Positions 42,056 to 50,731 of a stretch of 64,000 bases of DNA are shown here, in pieces. This stretch comes from Hyphomicrobiales bacterium. Lineage in GTDB: Bacteria > Pseudomonadota > Alphaproteobacteria > Rhizobiales > Rhizobiaceae. The stretch is taken from assembly GCA_900471485.1 (NCBI GenBank), contig UCEU01000041.1, forward strand, positions 79,896 to 143,895, in the 5' to 3' direction. Each line of letters begins with the position of its first letter. Within the stretch, counting starts at the first letter, position 1. The notes beneath the pieces were generated by a model. That model worked only from the letters and a program-made list of their open reading frames with translations. It had not been told where the DNA came from and made no database searches. The position numbers and the translations under genes are program-made.

Positions 42056-44385
42056 AATCTTCCTTCGTTGCAGTCTCGGTCGCGGTCGTGGTGGCGGGTG
42101 TCGTCGTCGCCATGAAGGACCGTGCCGCGATACAGGAAGCTTTGGGCATCAACTCCTCCGACCACCAGATCCCCCAGCTGATGCTGATGGGCCGCATCAG
42201 CGGACCCGACAACGCCTCCACGAAGCCGCCGATCGACGTGCAGTCGGTCGCCGAGCAGATCCAGGCCACCGCACCGGCGTCCACCCTGCCCGACGAACCC
42301 CAGCAGGCCGCACCGGCAGCCGAAACGCCGCCCGAAACACCTGAAGTTGTTGCCCAGGCGCAGCAGCAACAGCCGCCGGCCGCACAGGCAGCACCCGAGC
42401 AGAAGGTCGACGAGAGCGCGTTGCGCTACTTCGCCGGCCGTGGCGACAAGGCGCGCCTCCAGGCCGAAATCTCGCGCCTCCAGGCGCTTTATCCGAACTG
42501 GACGCCGCCTGCCGATCCGCTTGCCATCCCGCAGAGCGGCGACAAGCAGCTCGAGGCCATGTGGCAGCTCTATTCCGACGGCCGTTACGCCGAGCTTCGC
42601 AAGGCGATCGCCGACCGTCAGGCAACCGGCTGGCAGCCGCCCGCCGACCTGCTCGACCGTCTCGATGTCGCCGAGGCCCGCTCGCGGCTGGTCAACGCCT
42701 CCGACCTCAAGCAGTACGCGACCGTCGTCCAGATCGGCGCCGAGACGCCGAGCCTGCTCACCTGCAGCGACATCGACATTCTCTGGCGCGTCGCCGAGGC
42801 CTTCGCCCGCACCGACCGCGTGCCGCGCGCCCAGGCCGCCTATGTCTACATCCTGAAGAACTGCACCAATCCGCAGGAGCGCCTGGCGACCATGCAGAAG
42901 GCCTCCGGCCTGCTTGCCTATGGTCCGATGCAGGAGCTGATGGCGCTGGAGCGTCCCGACGGCAATGGTGGCCGCGAGTTCGACGCCATCCGCAACGACC
43001 TCGCCCGCAGCTTCGTCGCCGCCGGCGACGACGATGCCGATCTTGCCGTCTCGCCCGATTACATCACCCAGGTCCAGCGCCTGGCCGAAACGCAGAATCT
43101 GCCCTCCGACAACCTGCTGCTCGGCTGGTACGACCTTCGTCGCGAAAACTGGCCGGACGCCGAGAAGTGGTTCCGCGCCGCCCGCGCCAAGGAAGATTCC
43201 GCCAGCGCCTCGCAGGGTCTCACCCTGGTGCTGATCGCGCAGAAGAAGTTCCTCGAGGCCGAGGACATCATGTACAAGTGGCGCGCCTCTTCCAAGGACG
43301 CAACCGCCACCTACCTCGCAGCTACCGCCAACCTCATGGCGATGCAGCCGCCGGCCAATATGAGCGAGGAGGTTCTCGCCCGCATGGCCGCCGAGATCAT
43401 CGCCCAGAAATACGTGCCCACCGCCCAGCAGTTCGGCTGGTACGCCCGCTCGCTCAACCAGCCGCAGACGGCGGCGCGCTGGTTCGAGACGGCGCTGCGC
43501 TGGAAACCGGATGACGAGCCCTCCGCCTATGGCCTGGCGATCACCCGCGCCCAGCTGAACGATCGCCGCGGCGTCGCCGAGGTGCAGCGCCTGTGGGCTG
43601 GCCGCTCCGAGCGCATCGCCAATCTCGGCGAAGCCACCGTTTCGATCACCCCGAACCAGGCACCGCTCCCCTCGCCGACAGGCGAGCCCGTGCAGCAGGC
43701 ACCGGTCGCCCAGCAGACCACTGCCGGCCAGTACGCGCCCACGATGGCCGCGCCGGTCGTCGCCGCTCCCTCTCGGGAAGTCACCGTCCCTGCCACCGCG
43801 GAGTACGTCCGCCCGGCGCCTGTGCAGGCAACGGCCCCGCGCCGCGTCGCCCGCCCGCAGACACGCGGCTGCTCGACCACGGTCAACGCCCAGCTTCTCA
43901 ACCCCGACGACGCGCTGACCCGCGGCTGGTGCCTGATGGACCTGAACCGCCCGATGGAAGCCGCCGACGCCTTCCAGGCGGCGCTGAACAGCCCGACCCG
44001 CAAGACCCGCGAGGACGCCGCCTACGGCCAGAGCCTCGCCTACCTGCGCGCCGGTCTCTCGAACAATGCCGCCGTCGCCGCCACCAAGGCGCCGCAGAGC
44101 CGCCAGCGCGCCGCCGAGCTGCAGGTCTCGATCCTCGCCAACCGCGCGCTCGCCGCCTTCGACGCCAAGCGCTACCGCGAAGCCCTGATCTTTCTCGACC
44201 AGCGCGCCCAGCTGCAGCAGGAGCGTATCGACCTGATGGTTCTGAGGGGCTACGCCTACCTCAATCTCAAGATGTACGGCGATGCCGAGCGCATCTTCAA
44301 CGCCGCCGCAGCCACCGGCAGCAAGGACGCCAACCGCGGCCTCGCCGACCTGAAAGCCGCCACGCATCCGGACTCCGTGGACTGA
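42052..44385 (+). CDS. bcsK: TPR cellulose-operon protein BcsK (BcsC-like without beta-barrel)
   Basis: GTG 42052 overlaps the bcsZ stop (GTGA) with GGAG upstream; the product is 777 residues. An N-terminal hydrophobic segment (about 5-22) works as signal or anchor, followed by a proline/glutamine-rich stretch (about 60-130) and then helical repeats of TPR type to the end. BcsC of enterobacteria has similar repeats plus a C-terminal outer-membrane barrel; the barrel is absent here, so this is the TPR scaffold called BcsK in alphaproteobacterial operons. A low-complexity P/A/Q region interrupts the repeats near residues 540-610. Confidence 0.82.
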   Translation: MKSSFVAVSVAVVVAGVVVAMKDRAAIQEALGINSSDHQIPQLMLMGRISGPDNASTKPPIDVQSVAEQIQATAPASTLPDEPQQAAPAAETPPETPEVVAQAQQQQPPAAQAAPEQKVDESALRYFAGRGDKARLQAEISRLQALYPNWTPPADPLAIPQSGDKQLEAMWQLYSDGRYAELRKAIADRQATGWQPPADLLDRLDVAEARSRLVNASDLKQYATVVQIGAETPSLLTCSDIDILWRVAEAFARTDRVPRAQAAYVYILKNCTNPQERLATMQKASGLLAYGPMQELMALERPDGNGGREFDAIRNDLARSFVAAGDDDADLAVSPDYITQVQRLAETQNLPSDNLLLGWYDLRRENWPDAEKWFRAARAKEDSASASQGLTLVLIAQKKFLEAEDIMYKWRASSKDATATYLAATANLMAMQPPANMSEEVLARMAAEIIAQKYVPTAQQFGWYARSLNQPQTAARWFETALRWKPDDEPSAYGLAITRAQLNDRRGVAEVQRLWAGRSERIANLGEATVSITPNQAPLPSPTGEPVQQAPVAQQTTAGQYAPTMAAPVVAAPSREVTVPATAEYVRPAPVQATAPRRVARPQTRGCSTTVNAQLLNPDDALTRGWCLMDLNRPMEAADAFQAALNSPTRKTREDAAYGQSLAYLRAGLSNNAAVAATKAPQSRQRAAELQVSILANRALAAFDAKRYREALIFLDQRAQLQQERIDLMVLRGYAYLNLKMYGDAERIFNAAAATGSKDANRGLADLKAATHPDSVD

Positions 44386-44429
44386 GCAATTCCAGGAAAA
44401 GTGCGAAGCGGTTTTCCGTCCGGAATTGC
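44386..44429. repeat. 44-nt hairpin repeat, copy 1
   Basis: It begins right after the bcsK stop codon. Outer arms GCAATTCC and GGAATTGC and inner arms GGAAAA and TTTTCC form an extended hairpin. A second copy with 41 of 44 identical bases lies at 63889-63932, also just after a stop codon. It is a common form of rhizobial intergenic repeat. Confidence 0.8.
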
Positions 44430-44530
44430 GTAAAAACAACTCCAGCCTAGCGCGCGGCCAGCGCGTCGCTAGCAAAAAATTAAAACGGAAAGCGTTACGC
44501 TGCCTCGATATCTCTTGAGGTGGCTTCAAC

Positions 44531-44944
44531 ATGCGTCGCTCATTGCCGTTCATCTTCGCGCTTGCCGCAACCTCCTCCGCTGCCTTCGCGGGCACGTCCG
44601 ATGTCGGGCTGACATCGAAACTGACCACATGCGTTGGCAAGTTATCGGCGGCCGCTTCCTATGAGAGCTATATTCCGGGCCAGCAGCAGTCGCGCGCCGA
44701 TGCCGTTCTCGCCTTGCGGAAGCTGCTGCCGTCGGATGGCTCAACCGACATGTCCGTCTACATGGCAGCCGTCAACGATGCGAAGGCGAGCTATGAGCCG
44801 GAGCTCGTTCGCGATCCGATGAACACGACGAAGACCATCCGCTCGCTGATGGAAGAGTGCAACGCCTACGCAACCCAGGCACTCAAGTCGAAAAGCGTGC
44901 CGAACCAGCGCGTGACAACGGGCGAGACCGCCAACAACCAGTGA
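44531..44944 (+). CDS. Small secreted protein of unknown function
   Basis: The 137-residue protein starts at ATG 44531 after TTGAGGTGG. It has a Sec signal peptide (about 20 residues, ending AFAGT) and a helical mature part with two cysteines (in TTCVGK and EECNAYA) that could form a disulfide. No family is recognised. It follows the cellulose operon but is separated from it by a repeat and about 100 bp, so it is probably its own unit. Confidence 0.65.
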   Translation: MRRSLPFIFALAATSSAAFAGTSDVGLTSKLTTCVGKLSAAASYESYIPGQQQSRADAVLALRKLLPSDGSTDMSVYMAAVNDAKASYEPELVRDPMNTTKTIRSLMEECNAYATQALKSKSVPNQRVTTGETANNQ

Positions 44945-44985
44945 CGCGGGTGCTGAACCGGACGCCCTCCGGAACCTAAGCCAGG

Positions 44986-46083
44986 TTGCGACGTTCTCCG
45001 CTCACTGTGGATCAGAGAGCAAATTACAAAAGAGAACCGGAGACTTCGATCGCGACCGCATCCGCGGGCGAGAGCCTCGTCTTCGTCGCCAGCCTCGAAA
45101 AGGGCATCACCCGCCGTGAGGGCAAGAACGGCTTTCTCTATTACGATGAGGGCGGCAAGCGCCTGACCGACAGCGCCGAGATCGAACGCATCGACGCGCT
45201 CGCCATCCCGCCCGCCTATACCGACGTTCTGATCTCCGCCGATCCCCGCTCGCACCTGCAGGCGACCGGCCGCGATGCGCGCGGGCGCAAGCAGTACCGC
45301 TATCATCAGGAATGGACCGCCGAGCGCGGGCGCAGCAAGTTCGAGCGGCTGGCCGAGTTCGCCGCCGCCCTTCCCGCCATCCGCAAGAAGGTCGACAAGG
45401 ATTTGCGTCTGCGCTCTCCGACCATGGACAAGGCGCTGGCAACCGTTGTCTGGCTCCTCGACAATCTCTTCATCCGCGTCGGCAATGCTGCCTATGCCGA
45501 GGAGAACCGCTCCTATGGCCTGACGACGCTGCGCAACCGCCACGTCAAAATCACGGGATCGAACGTGCATTTCCGCTTCAAGGGCAAATCCGGCAAGGAG
45601 TGGCGCCTGAGCCATGGCGACCGTCGCATCACCCGTGCCATCCGCATGCTGCAGGAACTTCCGGGGCAGCAGTTGTTCCAGTATGTCGACGAAGATGGCG
45701 ACTGCCATCCGATCCGCTCGCAGGACGTCAACGCCTATATCAGGCAGGCGACCGGCGCCGATTTCACCTCGCGCCAGTTCCGCACCTGGGGCGCGACGCG
45801 CATGGCAGCAACGGCGCTTGCGGCGGAGCAGCCGCTGGAAAGCGCCCGCGCCCGCAAGATCCAGGTCAACGAGGTGATCGACGCGGTCGCCGCCCGGCTC
45901 GTCAACACCCGCGCCGTCTGCCGCTCCTCCTACATCCATCCTCAGGTCTTCGAGGATTTCGAAAGCGGCGACCTCGCCGCCATTGCCCGCATGCGTCCGA
46001 GCCGGAGCAAGAAGCTCGGCGAGTGGATGGAGCAGGACGAGATCGCCGTGATGCGCTGGCTGAACCACACGAACGGCGATTGA
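44986..46083 (+). CDS. DNA topoisomerase IB
   Basis: The protein (365 residues from TTG 44986; GTG 45007 is an alternative) matches poxvirus/bacterial type IB topoisomerases. The N-terminal domain has PGITRR-like GITRREGKNGFLYYD, the ATGRDARGRKQYRYH segment (about 88-102) supplies active-site arginine and lysine, and the tyrosine nucleophile is in CRSSYIHP (about 313-320). It relaxes supercoils through a 3'-phosphotyrosyl intermediate without ATP. It lies 82 bp ahead of ku on the same strand; the two may share a transcript in a DNA-repair cluster. Confidence 0.92.
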   Translation: MRRSPLTVDQRANYKREPETSIATASAGESLVFVASLEKGITRREGKNGFLYYDEGGKRLTDSAEIERIDALAIPPAYTDVLISADPRSHLQATGRDARGRKQYRYHQEWTAERGRSKFERLAEFAAALPAIRKKVDKDLRLRSPTMDKALATVVWLLDNLFIRVGNAAYAEENRSYGLTTLRNRHVKITGSNVHFRFKGKSGKEWRLSHGDRRITRAIRMLQELPGQQLFQYVDEDGDCHPIRSQDVNAYIRQATGADFTSRQFRTWGATRMAATALAAEQPLESARARKIQVNEVIDAVAARLVNTRAVCRSSYIHPQVFEDFESGDLAAIARMRPSRSKKLGEWMEQDEIAVMRWLNHTNGD

Positions 46084-46165
46084 TCGCGTTCCCCGCGGGC
46101 TGGAACGAAATCGCCCTTCGCCCGTTATGGCCAGATCGCCGGACTTTGCTTTTTGAGAGGGCCAA

Positions 46166-46975
46166 ATGGCACGTCAGACCTATTGGAAGGGCTACCTCAA
46201 GCTTTCGCTGGTCACCGCCGCCGTGTCGCTGACGCCCGCGACCACGGAAAGCAACCAGCTGCGCTTCCACGTCCTCAACCGCAAGACAAAGAACCGCGTC
46301 GAAAGCCGCTACCTCGACAGCGTCACCCACAAACCGATATCAGCCAAGGATCAGGTGAAGGGCTATCCGCGCGGCGAGGATGATTACGTCGTTCTCGAGG
46401 ACGAGGAACTCGACGAAGTCGGTCTGGAGAGCACCCGCACCATCGACATCGACACCTTCGTGCCGCGCGGCTCGATCGACTGGATATGGTACGACAAGCC
46501 GCATTTCCTCGCCCCGGAGGACAAGGTCGGCATAGAGGCCTTCTGCGTCATCCGTGAGGCGATGAAGGCAAGCGACGTCGTCGGCATCGCGCGTCTCGTG
46601 CTCTACCGCCGCGAACGCGCCGTGCTCCTGCAGCCACAGGGCAAGGGCATCATCCTCTGGACGCTGCATTTCGGCGACGAGGTCCGCCCGGCGGTCGCAG
46701 CCCTCGACAGCCATCAGAAGGTGGATGCAACCGTGCTCGGGCTGATGAACAAGCTCGTCAAGGACCGCACCGAGGACTGGAAGCCCTCCATGGTCCAGGA
46801 CCCGATCCAGAAACGTCTCCGCGCCATGATCAAGGCCAAGCAGAAGAGCCTGCCGAAACCGACGCCGTCGACCAAGCGTCCGGCGGTGAAATCGACCGGC
46901 AACGTCGTCAACATGATGGACGCCCTGAAGAAGAGCCTCGCCAAGGAAACCGGCGACCGGCCCAAGTCACACTAA
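46166..46975 (+). CDS. ku: Ku protein (copy 1)
   Basis: The 269-residue protein starts MARQTYWKGYLKLSLV, the usual opening of bacterial Ku, and has the core beta-barrel landmarks RKTKNRVESRYLDS, KGYPRGEDDYVVLEDEEL and the YDKPHFLAPE segment (about 110-119). The C-terminus is lysine-rich (about 220-269), as expected for DNA and LigD contact. Bacterial Ku forms homodimeric rings on DNA ends in non-homologous end joining. It converges on ligD, with only 15 bp between the genes, and differs clearly in sequence from the second Ku at 49510. Confidence 0.95.
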   Translation: MARQTYWKGYLKLSLVTAAVSLTPATTESNQLRFHVLNRKTKNRVESRYLDSVTHKPISAKDQVKGYPRGEDDYVVLEDEELDEVGLESTRTIDIDTFVPRGSIDWIWYDKPHFLAPEDKVGIEAFCVIREAMKASDVVGIARLVLYRRERAVLLQPQGKGIILWTLHFGDEVRPAVAALDSHQKVDATVLGLMNKLVKDRTEDWKPSMVQDPIQKRLRAMIKAKQKSLPKPTPSTKRPAVKSTGNVVNMMDALKKSLAKETGDRPKSH

Positions 46976-46990
46976 ATTTCGAGCGACGGC

Positions 46991-49507
46991 TTATTTCTTC
47001 CGCTTCTGCAAAGGCGCGGCGGCAATGAAGAAATCCGCCCAGGGATCGCTCTTCAGGCTCTCCAGCCTGAGTGGGGCATTGTCGATGGTGAAATAGGCGG
47101 GCCCGATCTCCTCGGTCAGTTCCTCCCAGGCAAGCGGCATCGAAACGGCCGCCCCCGGGCGCGCCCGCGTCGAGTAAGCCGCGACCGCCGTATTGCCGCG
47201 ACCGTTGCGCAGGTAGTCGATGAAGATCTTGCCGGTCCGTTTCGCCTTGGTAGCCGTGGCGAGGTACTTCTCCGGCTGATCCGCCGACATGCCGTCGGCC
47301 AGCGCCTTGGCGAAGGCCTTCGCCTCCGCCCAGCCTGCCTTGGGGGCAAGCGGTGCCACCACATGCAGCCCCTTGCCGCCCGATGTCTTGACGAAAGCAG
47401 CAAGCCCCGCCGCTTCGATGCGCTCCCTCAACTCAAGCGCCGCCGCGATGATATCTGTCCAGGCGACGCCCTCGGCCGGATCGAGGTCCATGGTGATCAT
47501 GTCGGGCTTTTCCCAGGCGTCGGTGGTGGCGCCCCAGGGGTGAATCTCCAGCACCGCCGATTGCACCAGCGCCACGAGACCATCGAAATCGGAAATCCTC
47601 AAGAGCTTCTCGCCGCCCTTGTCCTTGGGATCGGTGACCTCCTCGATATGCGCGTTCATCCCCTTCCAGGCATGTTTCTGGAAGAAGCGCTGGTGACCGT
47701 CGATCCCGTCGGGGCAGCGCAGCAGCGCCAGAGGCCGCTTGACGACATAGGGCTCGATGAACCGCCACACCTGCGCGTAGTAGCCCGCAAGTCCCTCCTT
47801 GGTGACACCCTCGTCGGGCCAGTAAATCCGATCGGGATGCGTCAGCTTCACGCTGGTCTGCGGCAGTTCCTGTTTTTCCATCTTGCCCGTCTCGCGCACG
47901 ACCTTTGCGGCCGGCTTGTCCTCGCGCAGTCCCCTGAAGGCCGCATGGCGAAGATTGCCGTCGGCCGACATTGCCTGAAACTCCACCTCGGCGACAAGCC
48001 CGGGTTCCACATAGACAAGACCGCGCCGCTCGTCTGTCGTCAGCTTGTCACCGAAGGGGCTGTCCTCGCGCTCCATCGCCGAGAGCTTTTCATAAAGCAT
48101 CTGGGCCGTCGCGACGCTGTAGCCCGTCCCCACCCTGCCGACATGCTTGAGCTTACCGCCGCTGTAATAGCCCATGGCCAGCGAGCCGATCGCATTGCGC
48201 GCCGCCGTCGATGGCACGTAGCCGCCGATCACGAATTCCTGGCGGTTGGAGCACTTGGACTTGATCCAGTCGCCCGAGCGCCCGGAACTGTAGGCGCTGC
48301 CGCCGAGCTTGGAGATGATGCCCTCGAGGCCGAGCTGGCAGGCGTGGCTCAGCACCACCGCGCCCTTCTCCTCGAAATGCGCGCTATAGCGCAGCCTGCC
48401 CTCCTCGCTCCCGATCACCGTCTGAAGCAACGCCTTGCGATCGACCAGCGCTGCCTGTCTGAGGTCGTGGCCGTCGAGATAGAGGAGATCGAAGGCATAG
48501 AACACGAAGCGGTCGCTGCGCCCCTCGCTGAGGTCGTTCTGCAGCGCCGAGAAATCCGAAGCGCCGGTTTCCCGCTCCACCGCGATCTCGCCATCGATGA
48601 CGGCGGAGCGAACGCCGAGACCCGCGAACGCGCCGACGATCTCCTTGCCGAACTTCGCCGTCCAGTCAAGGCCGCTGCGCGTCAGCAGCGCCACCTTGCC
48701 GTTGTCGATCCTGACCTGCAGCCGGTAGCCGTCGAACTTGATTTCGTGGATCCACTCCTCGCCGGCCGGCGGCTTGGCCTTCAGCTTGGCGAGCGCCGGC
48801 TCGATGAAATCGGGCATCGCAGCCTCGAGCGCACCCTTCGGCCAAGTCCTGCTGCGCGGCTTGGCGGTCTTGGAGGGCGCCTTCCTGGCCGGCTCCGCTG
48901 CACCCTTCGGTCGCGATTGCCAGGTCGCATCGGGGGTCTTCGCGACCTCCTCGATCCTGCGCCCTGTCTTGGTCGATTCCGGCCTGAGCTTGAGGATGTC
49001 GCCCTTGTGCCGGGCCTCCTCGTCCTCGGCCTTGATCAGCAGCCAGTTCTCCTGCTTCTCGCCGGGCTTGCCGTGCATCCTGACCAGATGCCAGCGGCCC
49101 TTCAGCTTGTCGCCGTCGAGATCGAATTCGAGATGGCCTTTCTTGTAGGCCTTGTGGACATCGCCATGCGGCGCCCATGTGCCCCGGTCCCAGACGATGA
49201 CGGTGCCGCCACCATATTGCCCCTTCGGGATCACGCCCTCGAAATCGCCATAGTCGAGCGGATGGTCCTCGACATGCACCGCCAGCCGCTTCTCGTCTGG
49301 ATCGAGGCTCGGGCCGCGCGTCACCGCCCAGCTTTTCAGCACGCCATCCATCTCCAGGCGGAAATCGTAATGCAGCCGCGTCGCGTCGTGCTTCTGGATC
49401 ACGAAGCTCAAGGCATTGCTGCCCGCGGCTTTCGTCGCGCGACGCCCGCCTCGCGGCTCCGGCGTCAGCTTGAAATTGCGCTTGGCCTGATAGGTCTCGA
49501 GCGCCAT
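46991..49507 (-). CDS. ligD: ATP-dependent DNA ligase D, three-domain
   Basis: The 838-residue protein has phosphoesterase-ligase-polymerase order. The N-terminal 3'-phosphoesterase (about 30-160) has HYDFRLE and HVEDHPLDY. The ligase carries the adenylated lysine in EIKFDGYRL (about residue 254) followed by an OB-fold. The C-terminal primase-like polymerase (about 560-830) has the metal-binding MDLDPAEG (about 672-679). It repairs double-strand breaks with Ku. It starts two bases after the end of the copy-2 ku gene, so it is co-transcribed with that copy, while copy 1 points towards it. Confidence 0.96.
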   Translation of the reverse strand: MALETYQAKRNFKLTPEPRGGRRATKAAGSNALSFVIQKHDATRLHYDFRLEMDGVLKSWAVTRGPSLDPDEKRLAVHVEDHPLDYGDFEGVIPKGQYGGGTVIVWDRGTWAPHGDVHKAYKKGHLEFDLDGDKLKGRWHLVRMHGKPGEKQENWLLIKAEDEEARHKGDILKLRPESTKTGRRIEEVAKTPDATWQSRPKGAAEPARKAPSKTAKPRSRTWPKGALEAAMPDFIEPALAKLKAKPPAGEEWIHEIKFDGYRLQVRIDNGKVALLTRSGLDWTAKFGKEIVGAFAGLGVRSAVIDGEIAVERETGASDFSALQNDLSEGRSDRFVFYAFDLLYLDGHDLRQAALVDRKALLQTVIGSEEGRLRYSAHFEEKGAVVLSHACQLGLEGIISKLGGSAYSSGRSGDWIKSKCSNRQEFVIGGYVPSTAARNAIGSLAMGYYSGGKLKHVGRVGTGYSVATAQMLYEKLSAMEREDSPFGDKLTTDERRGLVYVEPGLVAEVEFQAMSADGNLRHAAFRGLREDKPAAKVVRETGKMEKQELPQTSVKLTHPDRIYWPDEGVTKEGLAGYYAQVWRFIEPYVVKRPLALLRCPDGIDGHQRFFQKHAWKGMNAHIEEVTDPKDKGGEKLLRISDFDGLVALVQSAVLEIHPWGATTDAWEKPDMITMDLDPAEGVAWTDIIAAALELRERIEAAGLAAFVKTSGGKGLHVVAPLAPKAGWAEAKAFAKALADGMSADQPEKYLATATKAKRTGKIFIDYLRNGRGNTAVAAYSTRARPGAAVSMPLAWEELTEEIGPAYFTIDNAPLRLESLKSDPWADFFIAAAPLQKRKK

Positions 49508-49509
49508 GG

Positions 49510-50355
49510 TCAGCTCGCCTTCTTGGCGCCCCGCCCGGCGCTTGCCGGCGCCTTGGCAGCCTTCGCCGCCTTTGCGCCGCCGCTAAGCTTGGCGCTCTGC
49601 CGCAGCGCGTCCATGAGGTCGATCACCTTGCCTTCGGGCTTCGGCTTGCGCTTCGGCGGCGCCTTGCCCTCGATCTTCGCCTTCACCAGTTCCGCCAGCG
49701 CGATCTCGTAGCGGTCCTCGTATTCCTCAGGATTGAAGCTACCCTTCTTGGTGCCGATGATATGCCCGGCGAGCTCGATCATCTCCTTGTCGAACTTCAT
49801 GTCGGGAATGTCCTTGAACACCGTCTCGGCGTTGCGCACCTCGTAGTCGAAGTTGAGCGTGGTCGCGATCACGTGGTCGTCCTGCGGCCGGATCAGCACG
49901 GTGCGGTTCTTGCGAAACAGCACCGCCTCGGCGATCGCCGCCACCTTCTGCTTGCGCATTGCCTCCATGATGACGACGAGCGCCTCCGCGTCGTCGTCCG
50001 TCACCGGCGCGAGATGATAGGGCTTGTCGAAGTAGAGCATGTTGATCTCGTCATAGGGCACGAAGTTCTGCACATTGAGAACCTTGTCGCTCTCGGGCAT
50101 CAGCCCGGCGATCTCCTCGCCCTCGATCATGATGTAGTCGCCGCTGTCGAGCTGATAGCCCTTTACCTGATCGTCGCGCTCCACCGGCTTTCCCGTCTCG
50201 CTGTCCACGAAGGCGCGCTCGACGCGGTGGCCGGTCTTGCGGTTGATGATGTTGAAGGAGATGCGATCGGAGGCGGAGATCGCCGTATAAAGCCCCACGG
50301 CACACACGAGGTCACCCACCTTCAGGTGCCCCTTCCAGCTAGCCCTCGCTGCCAT
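49510..50355 (-). CDS. ku: Ku protein (copy 2)
   Basis: The 281-residue protein starts MAARASWKGHLKVGDL. The core has RKTGHRVERAFVDSETGKP, KGYQLDSGDYIMIEGEEI and LYFDKPYHLAP. The C-terminal 60 residues are a lysine/alanine-rich tail with PPKRKPKPEGKVIDLMDALR, a conserved Ku C-terminal segment. It is in an operon with the small gene upstream (12-bp gap) and ligD downstream. The two Ku proteins of this locus could form separate homodimers or a heterodimer. Confidence 0.95.
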   Translation of the reverse strand: MAARASWKGHLKVGDLVCAVGLYTAISASDRISFNIINRKTGHRVERAFVDSETGKPVERDDQVKGYQLDSGDYIMIEGEEIAGLMPESDKVLNVQNFVPYDEINMLYFDKPYHLAPVTDDDAEALVVIMEAMRKQKVAAIAEAVLFRKNRTVLIRPQDDHVIATTLNFDYEVRNAETVFKDIPDMKFDKEMIELAGHIIGTKKGSFNPEEYEDRYEIALAELVKAKIEGKAPPKRKPKPEGKVIDLMDALRQSAKLSGGAKAAKAAKAPASAGRGAKKAS

Positions 50356-50367
50356 GATCCGCTCCCG

Positions 50368-50634
50368 TCAGTTGCTGTTGTGCTGTTGCCTGTGACGCCG
50401 CTTGTCGATCGCGATGATCTTCTCGATGGAGGCGATATCGTCGCTGGTGACGACGGGAACCGGATCGGCGGCGATCGCCTCGAGCACGTCCCTGGAGATC
50501 TCGCCGTTGCGGATCACCCATTCCAGCGTCTCGCGGGTCTCGCGCTCGGCCTTCAGCTGCGCGTAAAGCGCCACGATCAGCCGATCGCGGCCGTCCATCC
50601 CGTCATCCTGTTTGATTTTTCTCACCTGAGCCAT
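50368..50634 (-). CDS. Small hypothetical protein upstream of ku-ligD
   Basis: The 88-residue protein is soluble and helical with a charged middle (QLKAERETRETLEWVIRNG) and a histidine/glutamine tail. The ribosome site before ATG 50634 is weak. Its end is 12 bp from the ku start, so it heads a three-gene end-joining operon. I recognise no family; an accessory role in repair is inferred from position only. Confidence 0.55.
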   Translation of the reverse strand: MAQVRKIKQDDGMDGRDRLIVALYAQLKAERETRETLEWVIRNGEISRDVLEAIAADPVPVVTSDDIASIEKIIAIDKRRHRQQHNSN

Positions 50635-50731
50635 AGCGTCCGCCCAATCCGTGAACCAGCCGAATCAACTGATCAGACGCCGAAAAGTTCCGCGAATGCA
50701 GGCAAGGTCGCGATTTCAGGAGACGCCGAAG

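Noticed and set aside
38325..44640. Two open frames of about 890 codons antisense to bcsB (38325-41024) and bcsK (41989-44640)
   Set aside because: Both mirror real genes with full family signatures and have no plausible protein features of their own. The same applies to frames opposite the sugar importer (8290-10437, 12417-13931).
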